64,000 nt of DNA from Euryhalocaulis sp050486445 (GTDB taxonomy: Bacteria; Pseudomonadota; Alphaproteobacteria; Caulobacterales; Maricaulaceae), in contig JBJHDH010000010.1 of assembly GCA_050486445.1 (NCBI GenBank), positions 17,328-81,327 of the forward strand, read 5' to 3'. The position numbers and the translations under genes are program-made. Below the pieces are notes generated by a model. The model was not told the DNA's origin, ran no database searches, and worked only from the letters and a program-made list of their open reading frames with translations. Positions 32,440 to 40,848 of this stretch are shown one piece after another (positions within the stretch are counted from its first letter, which is position 1; each line of letters opens with the position of its first letter).

Positions 32440-33333
32440 TCAATCCGCCCAGTAGAGGCGCATGGGGTTGTCGATCAGCAGGCGGCGCTGGAGGTCTTCC
32501 GTCACGGCGATATGCGGGATGCGGTCGACCAGCACGCCGTCATCGGGGATTTTGCCGTGCATGTTCGGGTGCGGCCAGTCGGTGCCCCAGAGCACGCGAT
32601 CCGGGAATTGCTCGACCAGCGTCTTCGCGAAGGGAACCACATCCTCGTAAGGCGGGCCCTGCACGGAGAGGCGCTCCGGACAGCTCACTTTCGTCCAGAT
32701 GTTTTCGTTACGCGTCATCAGGTCGCGGAACATGCGGAAACCGGCGCTGTCCGCGCCCGCCGCCACGTCCGGCCGCCCCATATGATCGACCACGATGATC
32801 GTCGGGATTTTTTCGAGAAAGGGCGTCAGCTCCTCCAGCTCGCTCGCCTCGAAATAGACCACCACATGCCAGCCGAGCGGCGCGATCCTGTCGACGATGC
32901 GGAAAAACACGTCCTGCGGCGTGGTGTCGACCAGCCGCTTGACGAAATTGAAGCGCACGCCGCGCACGCCGGCCGCGTGCATCGCTTTCAATGCGTCGGC
33001 CGTGACGTCATCGCCCACGGTCGCCACGCCGCGCGCGCGGCCATCCGACGCCAGGCAGGCATCGACCAGCGCGCGATTGTCCTTGCCGTGGCAGGTGGCC
33101 TGCACGATCACGTTGCGGTCGAAGCCGAGAAAATCGCGCAGGGCGAAGAGCTGTTCCTTGCTGGCGTCGCCGGGCGTGTATTTGCGCTCCGGCGCGAAGG
33201 GGAAGACGGCGGCCGGGCCGAACACATGGCAGTGCGCATCCACCGCGCCGGCGGGCGGGACGTAGGAGGGTTTTGACGGATTGGGCAGATAGGTGATTTG
33301 CGCTACATCGCGATCCGCCATTTTTTCGGTCAT
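32440..33333 (-). CDS. ligI: 2-pyrone-4,6-dicarboxylate hydrolase (LigI-like)
   Basis: 297-residue amidohydrolase. LigI opens the lactone 2-pyrone-4,6-dicarboxylate to 4-oxalomesaconate in the protocatechuate 4,5-cleavage pathway. The N-terminal metal/substrate motif VDAHCHVFGP and the adjoining FPFAPERKYTP are characteristic of LigI; VVYFEASELEEL, IIVVDHMGRPD and LWGTDWPHPN carry the remaining active-site His and Asp. ATG at 33333 has AGGAG seven bases upstream. It is the last gene of the leftward arm ligK-ligU-ligI, 33 bp after ligU. The cluster context makes the assignment strong. Confidence 0.9.
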   Translation of the reverse strand: MTEKMADRDVAQITYLPNPSKPSYVPPAGAVDAHCHVFGPAAVFPFAPERKYTPGDASKEQLFALRDFLGFDRNVIVQATCHGKDNRALVDACLASDGRARGVATVGDDVTADALKAMHAAGVRGVRFNFVKRLVDTTPQDVFFRIVDRIAPLGWHVVVYFEASELEELTPFLEKIPTIIVVDHMGRPDVAAGADSAGFRMFRDLMTRNENIWTKVSCPERLSVQGPPYEDVVPFAKTLVEQFPDRVLWGTDWPHPNMHGKIPDDGVLVDRIPHIAVTEDLQRRLLIDNPMRLYWAD

Positions 33334-33366
33334 GCCCCTCTCCTGCTTTGATCTTATTGTTACGGC

Positions 33367-34449
33367 TTAGCCGAACACCACACCGTCGAACAGCTTGCGC
33401 GCGGTGCGCAACATGCCGGCGGCGGTGATATTGCCCGCCTCGTCCATTTCCAGCACCGCTTCTGTTTTCCCGGACGGGTGCTCGATCTCCAGCGTCTTGC
33501 GTTTACCGGGCGGCAGGACCGCCATCGCAGCGGCGGGAGAGCCGGGCAGCACGGCGGCGCTGGCGACGCTGACTGCGCCCAGCACGCCGATGCTGGCATG
33601 GGCGCGGTGCGGGATGAAGGTGCGGGTGGAAATGGCGCCGCCGTCGCGCGGGGGCGCGATCAGCGTCATTTTCGGCACGGATTTTTCCTTCACATCGCCG
33701 AGATTCATCAGCGGCCCAGCGGCGAGACGCACGGCTTCGATCTTCGCCTTCAGCGCGTCATTCCCGTCCAGTTCCTCGCGCGTTTCGTATCCGGTGATAC
33801 CGAAATCGGACGCGCGCAGGATGACGACCGGCATCCCATTATCGATCAGCGTGACCTCCGCCCCAGCCACCACATCCACGGCGTTGCCGGTGGGCAGCAG
33901 CGCGCCGCAGGAGGAACCCGCCGTATCGGTGAACAGCAGCGGGACCGGCGCCGCTGTTCCCGGCACGCCGTCAATGCGCGCATCGCCAGCATAGCCTACG
34001 ATCCCTTTGGGCGTCTGAACCGTGGCGGTGGCGAACTGGCCGGTATTTTCCATAAAGATACGTACGTCCGTCTCGCCGTCCTGCGCCGCGACCAGGCCGC
34101 GCTCGATGGCGAAGGGGCCGATTCCGGCGAGGATATTGCCGCAATTCTGCGCGTCGGTGACGATGGCCTGATCGACAAAGACCTGAAGGAACAGATAGTC
34201 GACATCCGCGCCCTCGCGACTGGATTTGGAAACCACGGCGACTTTGGACGTAAGCGGATCGGCGCCGCCCATGCCGTCGATCTGGCGCGGGTCTGGGCTG
34301 CCCATGACGCGCAGCAGGAAGGCGTCGCGCGTACCCGTATCGGCCGGCAAATCCTCAGCCAGAAAATAGCCGCCCTTGGACGTGCCGCCGCGCATCCACA
34401 TGCAGCGAACGCCGCCGGGCACGATGTCGCCGCGAGGGGCGTCAGACAT
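33367..34449 (-). CDS. ligU: 4-oxalomesaconate tautomerase (LigU-like, PrpF family)
   Basis: 360 residues of the PrpF/diaminopimelate-epimerase fold. LigU moves the double bond of 4-oxalomesaconate (keto/enol isomerisation) before hydration. Typical PrpF sequence: VRCMWMRGGTSKGGYFLAEDL at the start, MGGADPLTSKVAVVS, FLQVFVDQAIVTDAQNCGNI with a conserved active-site cysteine, and GKTEAVLEMDEAGNITAAGM at the end. PrpF homologues also act on 2-methylaconitate, but the position between ligK and ligI points to the lig pathway. ATG at 34449 overlaps the ligK stop by 8 bp, indicating coupling. Confidence 0.88.
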   Translation of the reverse strand: MSDAPRGDIVPGGVRCMWMRGGTSKGGYFLAEDLPADTGTRDAFLLRVMGSPDPRQIDGMGGADPLTSKVAVVSKSSREGADVDYLFLQVFVDQAIVTDAQNCGNILAGIGPFAIERGLVAAQDGETDVRIFMENTGQFATATVQTPKGIVGYAGDARIDGVPGTAAPVPLLFTDTAGSSCGALLPTGNAVDVVAGAEVTLIDNGMPVVILRASDFGITGYETREELDGNDALKAKIEAVRLAAGPLMNLGDVKEKSVPKMTLIAPPRDGGAISTRTFIPHRAHASIGVLGAVSVASAAVLPGSPAAAMAVLPPGKRKTLEIEHPSGKTEAVLEMDEAGNITAAGMLRTARKLFDGVVFG

Positions 34450-35116
34450 ATTTCAGGCCTTTTTCCTTCAGGCGCGGACGCATGTCGTAGATGTCGAGCC
34501 CCAGCTCGCCGGCGGCGAGACGGCGGCGCTTGTCCTCTTCCTTCGCTTCGCGGTCCTTCGATTTGGCCAGCACGTCCGCGGCCTCTTCCCGGCGCACGAC
34601 GCACACGCCGTCATCGTCGGCCACGATCACATCGCCGGGATTGACCAGCTCTCCGGCGCAGACGACGGGGATGTTCACGCTGCCCAGCGTCTCTTTCACC
34701 GTGCCCTGGGCGCAGACGGCCTTGGACCAGACCGGGAAATCCATTTCGGTGAGATCGCGCACATCGCGCACGCCGCCGTCGATGACCAGACCGCGGCAGC
34801 CGCGCGCCTGGGCGCTGGTGGCCAGCAGGTCACCGAAAAAGCCCTGATCGGCCGGCGAGGTGACGGCCAGCACCAGAATATCGCCGGGCTTTATCTGTTC
34901 GATGGCGACATGGATCATCCAGTTGTCGCCGGGCTGGGCCAGAATGGTGACGGCGGAGCCCGCGACACGCTTTCCGGCATAGATCGGGCGCATATAGTGG
35001 GCGAGCAGGCCGCGGCGGCCCTGCGCCTCATGCACCGTGGCCACCCCGCATTCGCCAAGGCCGTCGATCACCGCCGAGTCGGCGCGCTCTATCTTCTGGA
35101 CCACCACGTTCGCCAT
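34442..35116 (-). CDS. ligK: 4-carboxy-4-hydroxy-2-oxoadipate aldolase (LigK-like)
   Basis: 224-residue class II aldolase of the RraA/LigK fold, which splits 4-carboxy-4-hydroxy-2-oxoadipate to pyruvate and oxaloacetate and often decarboxylates oxaloacetate. Motifs: GVATVHEAQGRRGLL at the N-terminus, AVTILAQPGDNWMIH, the metal/substrate loop GGVRDVRDLTEMDFPVWSKA and GDVIVADDDGVCVV. ATG at 35116 follows AGGGGAA; the frame stays open far upstream antisense to the divergent dehydrogenase but has no family sequence. First gene of the leftward lig arm behind a promoter candidate at 35249-35277. Confidence 0.92.
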   Translation of the reverse strand: MANVVVQKIERADSAVIDGLGECGVATVHEAQGRRGLLAHYMRPIYAGKRVAGSAVTILAQPGDNWMIHVAIEQIKPGDILVLAVTSPADQGFFGDLLATSAQARGCRGLVIDGGVRDVRDLTEMDFPVWSKAVCAQGTVKETLGSVNIPVVCAGELVNPGDVIVADDDGVCVVRREEAADVLAKSKDREAKEEDKRRRLAAGELGLDIYDMRPRLKEKGLKYV

Positions 35117-35248
35117 GCGTTTCCCCTGACTGTGGTTTGCGTTTTCGCGGCTGCTGGAGAGGGCGCGTTTCCCGCATTCTAGAAGCCGGAAACGGCCGCG
35201 CCAGACCCGGAAAAGGACTGGAAAAGAACGGTTGAATGTCGGAGACGC

Positions 35249-35277
35249 CTTATAGGATGTCTGGCGGGTTTTGACAG
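35249..35277 (-). promoter_or_regulatory. Candidate promoter of ligKUI
   Basis: On the minus strand CTGTCA (plus 35272-35277) and TATAAG (plus 35249-35254) are 17 bp apart, four and five of six matches to sigma-70 boxes. The 204-bp divergent gap also holds a TTGACA on the plus strand at 35271-35276 that could serve the rightward arm, although no good -10 follows it. No clear LysR-type operator was identified. Confidence 0.4.
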
Positions 35278-35320
35278 ACCGCAATTCCGCCGGAGCCTCT
35301 TGCCTGTAACCGGGTGCGCA

Positions 35321-36265
35321 ATGCCTGAGTCCGCCGCCGAGATTGTCCAGTCCGTCCCGGACGCCGCCCTGATCGGGTTTGGCGAGGCCGGCCAGGCCTT
35401 CGCCGCCGGCTGGCGCGCCGAGGGGGCGGACACGGTCACCGCCTATGACATCAAGACAGACGCGGACCCCCGGACCGCCGCCGCCAAGCGCGAGGATTAC
35501 GCCCGTGTCCGCGTGCTGGGCCAGAATACGCTGGCCGGGGCGCTGGCGAACGCCAAATTCGTGGTCAGCGTGGTGACGGCCGATCAGGCCCGAGCGGCGG
35601 CCGAGGCGGCGGCGCCGCATCTGGTCCGGGGCGCGCTCTTTCTCGACTGCAATAGCTGTGCGCCCGCGACCAAACAGGGAAACGCGGCGACAATCGAGGA
35701 ATCCGGCGGCCGCTATGTGGATGTGGCGGTGATGGCCCCGGTGCATCCGCGCCGGCACAAGACCGCCATGCTGGTTTCCGGCCCGCACGCCGCCCGTGCC
35801 GTGGAGGCGATGGGCGCGCTGGGCATGGAGGCCCGCGCCGTGGAGGGCGGGGTTGGCGCGGCCAGCGCCATCAAGATGATCCGCAGCGTGATGGTGAAGG
35901 GGCTGGAGGCCCTGACGCTGGAATCCGTGCTTTCCGCCGTGAAGGCAGGGGTGGACGAAGAGGTTCTGGCCTCGCTGGCTGCGACATTTCCGGGGTTCGA
36001 CTGGCCCCGGCAGAGCGCCTATATGCTGGAACGGGCGGCCAGTCATGGCGTCCGCCGCGCGGCGGAAATGCGCGAGGCGGCCCTGACGGTCGACGGGCTC
36101 GGCCTGATCGGGCATATGGCGCGGGCCACGGCGGAACGCGAGGAGCAGATCGGCCGGCTGGGCGTTCACGCCCGGGAGGATGAGAATTACGCCGCCCTGG
36201 CGCGGCGTCTGCTGGACGCGCTGGCGTCCGCGGAACAGGACAAAAAGACAAAGCGGGAAGAGTGA
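35321..36265 (+). CDS. NAD(P)-dependent dehydrogenase, DUF1932/6-phosphogluconate type
   Basis: 314 residues. N-terminal Rossmann domain of the beta-hydroxyacid dehydrogenase type (ALIGFGEAGQAFAAGWRAEG; later LFLDCNSCAPATKQ and VDVAVMAPVHP), then an all-helical DUF1932-like C-terminal domain (GVGAASAIKMIRSVMVKGLE, FDWPRQSAYMLERAASHGVR) with the conserved lysine of this superfamily. It is the first gene of the rightward lig arm, 10 bp before ligA. Similar proteins accompany ligAB in several protocatechuate clusters, but the reaction is not known to me. It is not a LigJ-type hydratase. ATG at 35321 is preferred to the TTG at 35300. Confidence 0.8.
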   Translation: MPESAAEIVQSVPDAALIGFGEAGQAFAAGWRAEGADTVTAYDIKTDADPRTAAAKREDYARVRVLGQNTLAGALANAKFVVSVVTADQARAAAEAAAPHLVRGALFLDCNSCAPATKQGNAATIEESGGRYVDVAVMAPVHPRRHKTAMLVSGPHAARAVEAMGALGMEARAVEGGVGAASAIKMIRSVMVKGLEALTLESVLSAVKAGVDEEVLASLAATFPGFDWPRQSAYMLERAASHGVRRAAEMREAALTVDGLGLIGHMARATAEREEQIGRLGVHAREDENYAALARRLLDALASAEQDKKTKREE

Positions 36266-36275
36266 GGAAGCGAGA

Positions 36276-36689
36276 ATGAGCGGACCCAAACCCAAGCCGA
36301 ACGCATACGACGACATTCCGGGAACCATCGTATTCGACGCCCAGCGTGCGCGGCGCGGCTATCATCTGAACCAGTTCCTGTATTCGCTGATGAGCGCGGA
36401 GAACCGGAAATCCTTCCTCTCCGACGAGCGCAAATATCTGGACACGTTCCCGATGACCGAGGCGCAGAAGGTTGCGGTGATGAAGCGCGACTGGAACACG
36501 CTGCTGGAACTGGGCGGCGTTTCCTACGCGCTGGCCAAGCTCGCCTTCACCGACGAGCATTCCTACCAGTACATGGCGGCGGAAATGTCGCATATGACCC
36601 AGCAGGAATATGCCGACATGATGATCGCCGGCGGCCGCAGCCTTGATGACGGCTGGCGCTATAAGCACGAACGCGAAGGGAAGAAATAG
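36276..36689 (+). CDS. ligA: Protocatechuate 4,5-dioxygenase alpha subunit
   Basis: 137 residues. Small helical subunit of the extradiol dioxygenase that cleaves protocatechuate between C4 and C5; it forms the lid over the active site of LigB. Conserved sequence: YDDIPGTIVFDAQRARRGYH near the start, LNQFLYSLMSAENRK, MTEAQKVAVMKRDWNTLLELGG and AAEMSHMTQQEYADMMIAGG. ATG at 36276 has GAGGAAG just upstream. One base separates its stop from the ligB start, as in known ligAB operons, so the subunits are made together. Confidence 0.94.
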   Translation: MSGPKPKPNAYDDIPGTIVFDAQRARRGYHLNQFLYSLMSAENRKSFLSDERKYLDTFPMTEAQKVAVMKRDWNTLLELGGVSYALAKLAFTDEHSYQYMAAEMSHMTQQEYADMMIAGGRSLDDGWRYKHEREGKK

Positions 36690-36690
36690 A

Positions 36691-37566
36691 ATGGCGAAGA
36701 TCATCGCCGGTTTCGGCACATCGCACACGCCCGCCATCGGCGCGGCGCTGGACCTTGGCAAGAAGGACGAGCCCTACTGGGCGCCGCTGTTCAAGGGCTA
36801 TGAGCCTGCGAAAAAGTGGATGGAAGAGGTGAAGCCCGATGTGGTGATCATGGTCTATAACGACCATGTCAACGCATTCGATTTCAAGATCATCCCGACC
36901 TTCGCTATTGGCTGCGCCGACGAGTTTCCCATCGCCGACGAAGGCTGGGGCGCGCGCCCGGTGCCCGTCGTGAAAGGCTATCCGGAATTCGCCTCGCATC
37001 TGGTGCAGTCGCTGGTGCTCGACGAATTCGACATCACCATCGTCAACGAGATGCAGGTCGATCACGGCCTGACCGTGCCGATGAGCCTGGCCTTCGGCCA
37101 GCCGAAGGAATGGCCGGTGCGGGTGATCCCGCTTTCGGTGAACGTGATCCAGTATCCGGCGCCGACCGGCAATCGCTGCTATAATCTCGGCAAGGCGATC
37201 AAGAAGGCTGTCGAAAGCTGGGACGAAAATCTGAACGTCGTGATTTTCGGCACCGGCGGGATGAGCCACCAGATCCAGCACGAGCGCGCCGGCCTGATCA
37301 ACACGCCGTGGGACACGGCGTTCCTGAACGACCTGACCGCCAATCCGCAGCGTCTGGTGGAGCTGGAGCCTCTCGAATATCTGCGCGAGGCCGGCAATGA
37401 GGCGATCGAGCTGGTGATGTGGCTGACCATGCGCGGCGCGCTGGGTGAGGACGCGAAAGAAGTCTATCGCTTCTATCACGTGCCCGCCTCCTCCACCGGC
37501 GTCGGGCATATCATCATTGAGGAAAAGAGTTTCCACGAAAGCCGCAAGGGCAAGAAGGCGGCCTGA
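36691..37566 (+). CDS. ligB: Protocatechuate 4,5-dioxygenase beta subunit
   Basis: 291 residues. Catalytic class III extradiol dioxygenase subunit binding non-haem Fe(II). Iron ligands expected in this family are visible: His in GFGTSHTP (residue about 12), His in VYNDHVNAF (about 61) and a Glu in YLREAGNEAIEL (about 242). The catalytic base region VNEMQVDHGLTVPM and FGTGGMSHQI also match. ATG at 36691 directly follows ligA. A GC hairpin with a T-containing tail at 37601-37630 ends the operon. Confidence 0.94.
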   Translation: MAKIIAGFGTSHTPAIGAALDLGKKDEPYWAPLFKGYEPAKKWMEEVKPDVVIMVYNDHVNAFDFKIIPTFAIGCADEFPIADEGWGARPVPVVKGYPEFASHLVQSLVLDEFDITIVNEMQVDHGLTVPMSLAFGQPKEWPVRVIPLSVNVIQYPAPTGNRCYNLGKAIKKAVESWDENLNVVIFGTGGMSHQIQHERAGLINTPWDTAFLNDLTANPQRLVELEPLEYLREAGNEAIELVMWLTMRGALGEDAKEVYRFYHVPASSTGVGHIIIEEKSFHESRKGKKAA

Positions 37567-37600
37567 CGCGCGCGGTCACGGGAAATTCTGAATTTTGGAG

Positions 37601-37630
37601 ACGGCCGGGACTTCACGCCCGGCCGTTTCT
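37601..37630 (+). terminator. Terminator after ligAB
   Basis: ACGGCCGGG (37601-37609) pairs with CCCGGCCGT (37618-37626), followed by TTCTGCGTTT. Moderate T content. Confidence 0.65.
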
Positions 37631-37635
37631 GCGTT

Positions 37636-37738
37636 TAGAGCGTGATCCGCCTGCACGGATCACGCTCTACACTTTGATGGCGAGCAATTTCATCGGTTTG
37701 AATGGCGTCTGCGATTCCATTCAAACCGATATTGCTCT
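37636..37738. repeat. Two adjacent palindromes between ligB and ligC
   Basis: First: TAGAGCGTGATCCG (37636-37649) with its perfect complement at 37656-37669. Second: ATCGGTTTGAATGG (37692-37705) with its complement at 37717-37730, extended outside by GAGCAAT (37682-37688) and ATTGCTC (37731-37737). Neither has a T tract. The TAGAGC edges match the 2813-2853 palindrome. Probably a mobile-type palindromic repeat inserted in the lig operon. Confidence 0.7.
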
Positions 37739-37829
37739 AGACAGGCCCTAGCTGCGGGGCGGCGCGCATCATGGCGTGCGCGGCGCCCGGACACGACGAG
37801 ACACGACCAGATTTCGGAGAGGAACCCTC

Positions 37830-38774
37830 ATGAAAGTCTTGATGGCAGGCCAGGGCGCATTCGGTCAGAAGCATCTGGATGCATTGAAGAATATTCCGGG
37901 CATCGAGGTCGCGACGCTGGTCGGCGGCAGCCCGGACTCCACAAAGGAAGTCGCCGCCAAATACGGCATCCCGCACTGGACCACTGACCTGGCCGAAGGT
38001 CTGGCCCAGCCGGGCGTGGAGGCCGCCCTGCTGGCCACGCCGACCCAGATGCACGCGGCGCAGGCGCTCCAGTGCATGGACGCCGGCAAGCATGTGATGG
38101 TCGAGATTCCGATGGCCGACAATATCGAGGATTCGCGCGCGCTGGTCGCCAAGCAGAAAGAAACCGGACTGGTCGCCATGTCGGGCCAGACGCGGCGCTT
38201 CAACCCTTCGCATCAATTCATCAACAAGCGAATCCGGAACGGCGAGTTCAAAATCCACCAGATGGATGTGCAGACCTATTTCTTCCGCCGCACGAACCTG
38301 AACGCGCTGGGCCAGCCACGGAGCTGGACCGACCATCTGCTGTGGCACCATGCCTGCCACACCGTGGACCTGTTTCAGTACCAGACCGGCGAGACGATCA
38401 GCGAATGCTTCGCTGTGCAGGGGCCGAACCACCCCGATCTCGGCATCGCCATGGATATGGGCATTCTGATGAAGACGCCGTCCGGCGCGATCTGCACCCT
38501 ATCGCTGTCGTTCAACAATGACGGGCCACTGGGCACCTTCTTCCGCTATATCGGCGACAGCGCCACCTATATTGCGCGCTATGACGATCTTTATAACGGC
38601 AAGGAAGAGCAGATCGACGTCTCGAAGGTCGATGTCTCGATGAACGGTATCGAGCTTCAGGACCGGGAATTCTTCGCCGCCATCAAGGAGGGCCGCGAGC
38701 CGAACGGCTCTGTCGCGCAGGTTCTCCCGGCGATGGAAGTGCTGCACAAGCTCGACCGGATGCTGGAAGGCTGA
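37830..38774 (+). CDS. ligC: 4-carboxy-2-hydroxymuconate-6-semialdehyde dehydrogenase
   Basis: 314 residues of the Gfo/Idh/MocA fold. LigC oxidises the hemiacetal form of the LigAB product to 2-pyrone-4,6-dicarboxylate with NADP+. N-terminal nucleotide loop KVLMAGQGAFGQKHLDAL, then VMVEIPMADN in the place of the EKP motif, MSGQTRRFNPSHQF, and the active-site stretch WTDHLLWHHACHTVDLFQYQ. ATG at 37830 follows GGAGAGGAA; the frame upstream is repeat-adjacent and unsupported. A 263-bp gap with a terminator and palindromes separates it from ligB, so it may have its own promoter. Confidence 0.93.
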   Translation: MKVLMAGQGAFGQKHLDALKNIPGIEVATLVGGSPDSTKEVAAKYGIPHWTTDLAEGLAQPGVEAALLATPTQMHAAQALQCMDAGKHVMVEIPMADNIEDSRALVAKQKETGLVAMSGQTRRFNPSHQFINKRIRNGEFKIHQMDVQTYFFRRTNLNALGQPRSWTDHLLWHHACHTVDLFQYQTGETISECFAVQGPNHPDLGIAMDMGILMKTPSGAICTLSLSFNNDGPLGTFFRYIGDSATYIARYDDLYNGKEEQIDVSKVDVSMNGIELQDREFFAAIKEGREPNGSVAQVLPAMEVLHKLDRMLEG

Positions 38775-38800
38775 GCGGCGGGTATTTTGATCTCCCCCGC

Positions 38801-38827
38801 CGGGCCGGAAGAAATCATTCCGGCCCG
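38801..38827 (+). terminator. Hairpin after ligC
   Basis: CGGGCCGGAA (38801-38810) pairs with TTCCGGCCCG (38818-38827) around GAAATCA, followed by CTCTTG. Perfect 10-bp stem but a poor T tract. Confidence 0.5.
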
Positions 38828-38889
38828 CTCTTGACCGGCGTGGCCGCGCGGGAACACTGCCTCTGGAAACAAACACGGGGGAGGATTCC

Positions 38890-39789
38890 ATGAATCTGTG
38901 CTGGCTTCTGGCGGGCATGTCGGCCTTGGCCGCGCCCGCATTCGCGCAAACGGTCATCGCCGCCGATCCGGATTATCCGTGCGAGGGGGTCTGCGCGCGC
39001 GCGATCGAGCCGCACGCGCCGTTCCACATCCATGGCGACACCTGGTTCGTCGGCACGGCAGGACTGACCAGCCTGCTGATCGTTTCGGACGAGGGGCATA
39101 TTCTGGCCGATACCGGCTATCCCGCGGCGGCGCCGCAGATCGCGGAGAATATCGCGGCGCTGGGCTTCGATGTCGCGGATATCCGGCTGATCCTCAGCAC
39201 CCACTCGCATGGCGACCATGCCGGGGCGCTGGCGGCGTTTCAGGCGGCCAGCGGGGCGCCGGTGGCCGCCAGTCCGAAAACGGCCGGGGCGCTGGAGGGC
39301 GGGCGGCCGATCCCGGAAGATTTATATTACCATGAGCGTCCGGGTCCGGATTACCCGCCGGTCGCCAATCTCCAGCATGTGGCCGATGGCGAGACACTGC
39401 GGGTGGGGCCGCACGCGGTGACCGCGATCTACACGCCCGGCCATACGCCGGGGGGAACCACCTGGACCTGGCGTTCGTGCGAGGGCGATTCCTGCGTGAA
39501 CATTGTCCACGCCGACAGCGTCAGCCCCATCGCGCCCGCCGGATGGCGCTTCACCGACAATCCGGATCATGCCGAAACATACCGCAACAGCATGGCGCGT
39601 ATCGCCGCCCTGCCCTGCGATATCGTGACGACGACACACACCGAAATGAGCGGCATGATGGACAAGGCGGCGCGCATCGGACAATCCGCGGACAACCCGT
39701 TTATCGATCCGCTCGGCTGCGCCCGCTATGCGCTGCGCTACGCCGAGGCGCTGGGCCGCATCCTCATCCAGGAGGCCGCGGCGGAATAA
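38890..39789 (+). CDS. Exported metallo-beta-lactamase fold hydrolase, subclass B3-like
   Basis: 299 residues with a signal peptide ending A-P-A-F-A-Q. Two-zinc MBL fold: THSHGDHAG supplies the H-x-H-x-D-H set, TPGHTPGGTTWTW a third His, and VTTTHTEMSG a late His where B3 enzymes have theirs. The mature N-terminus (FHIHGDTWFVGTAGLTSLLI) and TPGHTPGGTTWTW resemble subclass B3 beta-lactamases such as L1. Beta-lactam hydrolysis is possible, but many B3-like environmental proteins have other or no such activity. ATG at 38890 follows GGGGGAGG. It lies just after the lig genes on the same strand without an obvious pathway role. Confidence 0.82.
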   Translation: MNLCWLLAGMSALAAPAFAQTVIAADPDYPCEGVCARAIEPHAPFHIHGDTWFVGTAGLTSLLIVSDEGHILADTGYPAAAPQIAENIAALGFDVADIRLILSTHSHGDHAGALAAFQAASGAPVAASPKTAGALEGGRPIPEDLYYHERPGPDYPPVANLQHVADGETLRVGPHAVTAIYTPGHTPGGTTWTWRSCEGDSCVNIVHADSVSPIAPAGWRFTDNPDHAETYRNSMARIAALPCDIVTTTHTEMSGMMDKAARIGQSADNPFIDPLGCARYALRYAEALGRILIQEAAAE

Positions 39790-39848
39790 GAGTATTGCGG
39801 CGCAATCGAGTCTTGCCTTCCGGTGACGCAATCGGACAAAACGGCGGC

Positions 39849-40841
39849 ATGGCTCAGAAACGCAAACTCGGTCCCTTCTCCGTCGAGGCGATAGGCCTCG
39901 GCTGTATGAATGTCAGCCACGCCTATGGCGCGCCGCCGCCGCGCGAGGACGCCATCGGTCTGCTGAACCGCGCGCTGGATTCCGGCTATGATTTCATGGA
40001 CACCGCCGCGCTCTATGGGCTCGGCAAGAATGAGGAGCTGCTGGCCGACGCCATCGGCCACCGCCGCGGCGAATATGTGCTGGCCAGCAAATGCGGCCTT
40101 GTGATCCGCGACGGGACACGCCGCATCGATTCCAGCCCCGAAGCCAGCCGCGAAGTGTGCGAGCAGAGCCTGCGCCGCCTGAAGACCGATGTGATCGATC
40201 TGTATTATCTGCATCGCTGGGACAAAAAGACGCCCATCGAGGAGGCTGTGGGCGGACTTGGCCGGCTGGTCGAGGAAGGCAAGATCCGCAGCATCGGCCT
40301 CAGCGAGGCCAGCGCCGATACGCTGCGCAAAGCGCACCGGGAATTTCCCGTAACCGCGATGCAAAGCGAATATTCACTATGGACGCGCAATCCGGAGATC
40401 GCGGTGCTGGATTCCTGCCGCGAGCTGGGCGTGGCGTTTGTCGCTTTCAGCCCGGTCGGACGCGGCTTTCTCAGCGATGCCCCGCCCGACCCGGCGGCGT
40501 TTGACGAAAAAGACATCCGCCGGCCGATGCCGCGCTTCCATGCGGAGAACTGGGCGGCGAATCTGGCGCTGCTGGACGGCGTGCGCGACGAGGCGCGCAC
40601 CGCCGGATGCAGCGTGGCCCAGCTCGCGCTGGCCTGGCTGCTGGCCAAGAGCGAGGACATTATTCCGATCCCCGGCACCACGAGCATCGCGCATCTGGAA
40701 GAGAATTTCGCGGCGCGGAACGTGACGCTATCCGCTGATGCGATTGCACGGCTGGATGCGCTGGTTAATCAGGAGACGGTGTCCGGCCCGCGCTATCCCG
40801 CGCATGTCCAGCCGGAGATTGATACGGAAGAGTTCGCCTGA
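39849..40841 (+). CDS. Aldo/keto reductase
   Basis: 330-residue NADPH-dependent oxidoreductase with a TIM-barrel fold. Catalytic tetrad: Asp and Tyr in FMDTAALYGLGKNEEL, Lys in VLASKCGLV, His in YYLHRWD. Further family motifs: GLGCMNVSHAYG near the start, GKIRSIGLSEASADTL, and the cofactor-binding IIPIPGTTSIAHLEENF. The sequence is of the AKR13/YakC-like group. ATG at 39849; the upstream frame overlaps the MBL gene and is discarded. Substrate unknown. Its stop is 8 bp from the stop of the convergent hydrolase gene. Confidence 0.88.
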   Translation: MAQKRKLGPFSVEAIGLGCMNVSHAYGAPPPREDAIGLLNRALDSGYDFMDTAALYGLGKNEELLADAIGHRRGEYVLASKCGLVIRDGTRRIDSSPEASREVCEQSLRRLKTDVIDLYYLHRWDKKTPIEEAVGGLGRLVEEGKIRSIGLSEASADTLRKAHREFPVTAMQSEYSLWTRNPEIAVLDSCRELGVAFVAFSPVGRGFLSDAPPDPAAFDEKDIRRPMPRFHAENWAANLALLDGVRDEARTAGCSVAQLALAWLLAKSEDIIPIPGTTSIAHLEENFAARNVTLSADAIARLDALVNQETVSGPRYPAHVQPEIDTEEFA

Positions 40842-40848
40842 GGCGGTT

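Noticed and set aside
34442..36328. One 628-codon frame covering ligK and the opposite strand of the dehydrogenase gene
   Set aside because: Only the last 224 codons match LigK; the rest is antisense to a well-supported gene, and a ribosome site marks the ATG at 35116.
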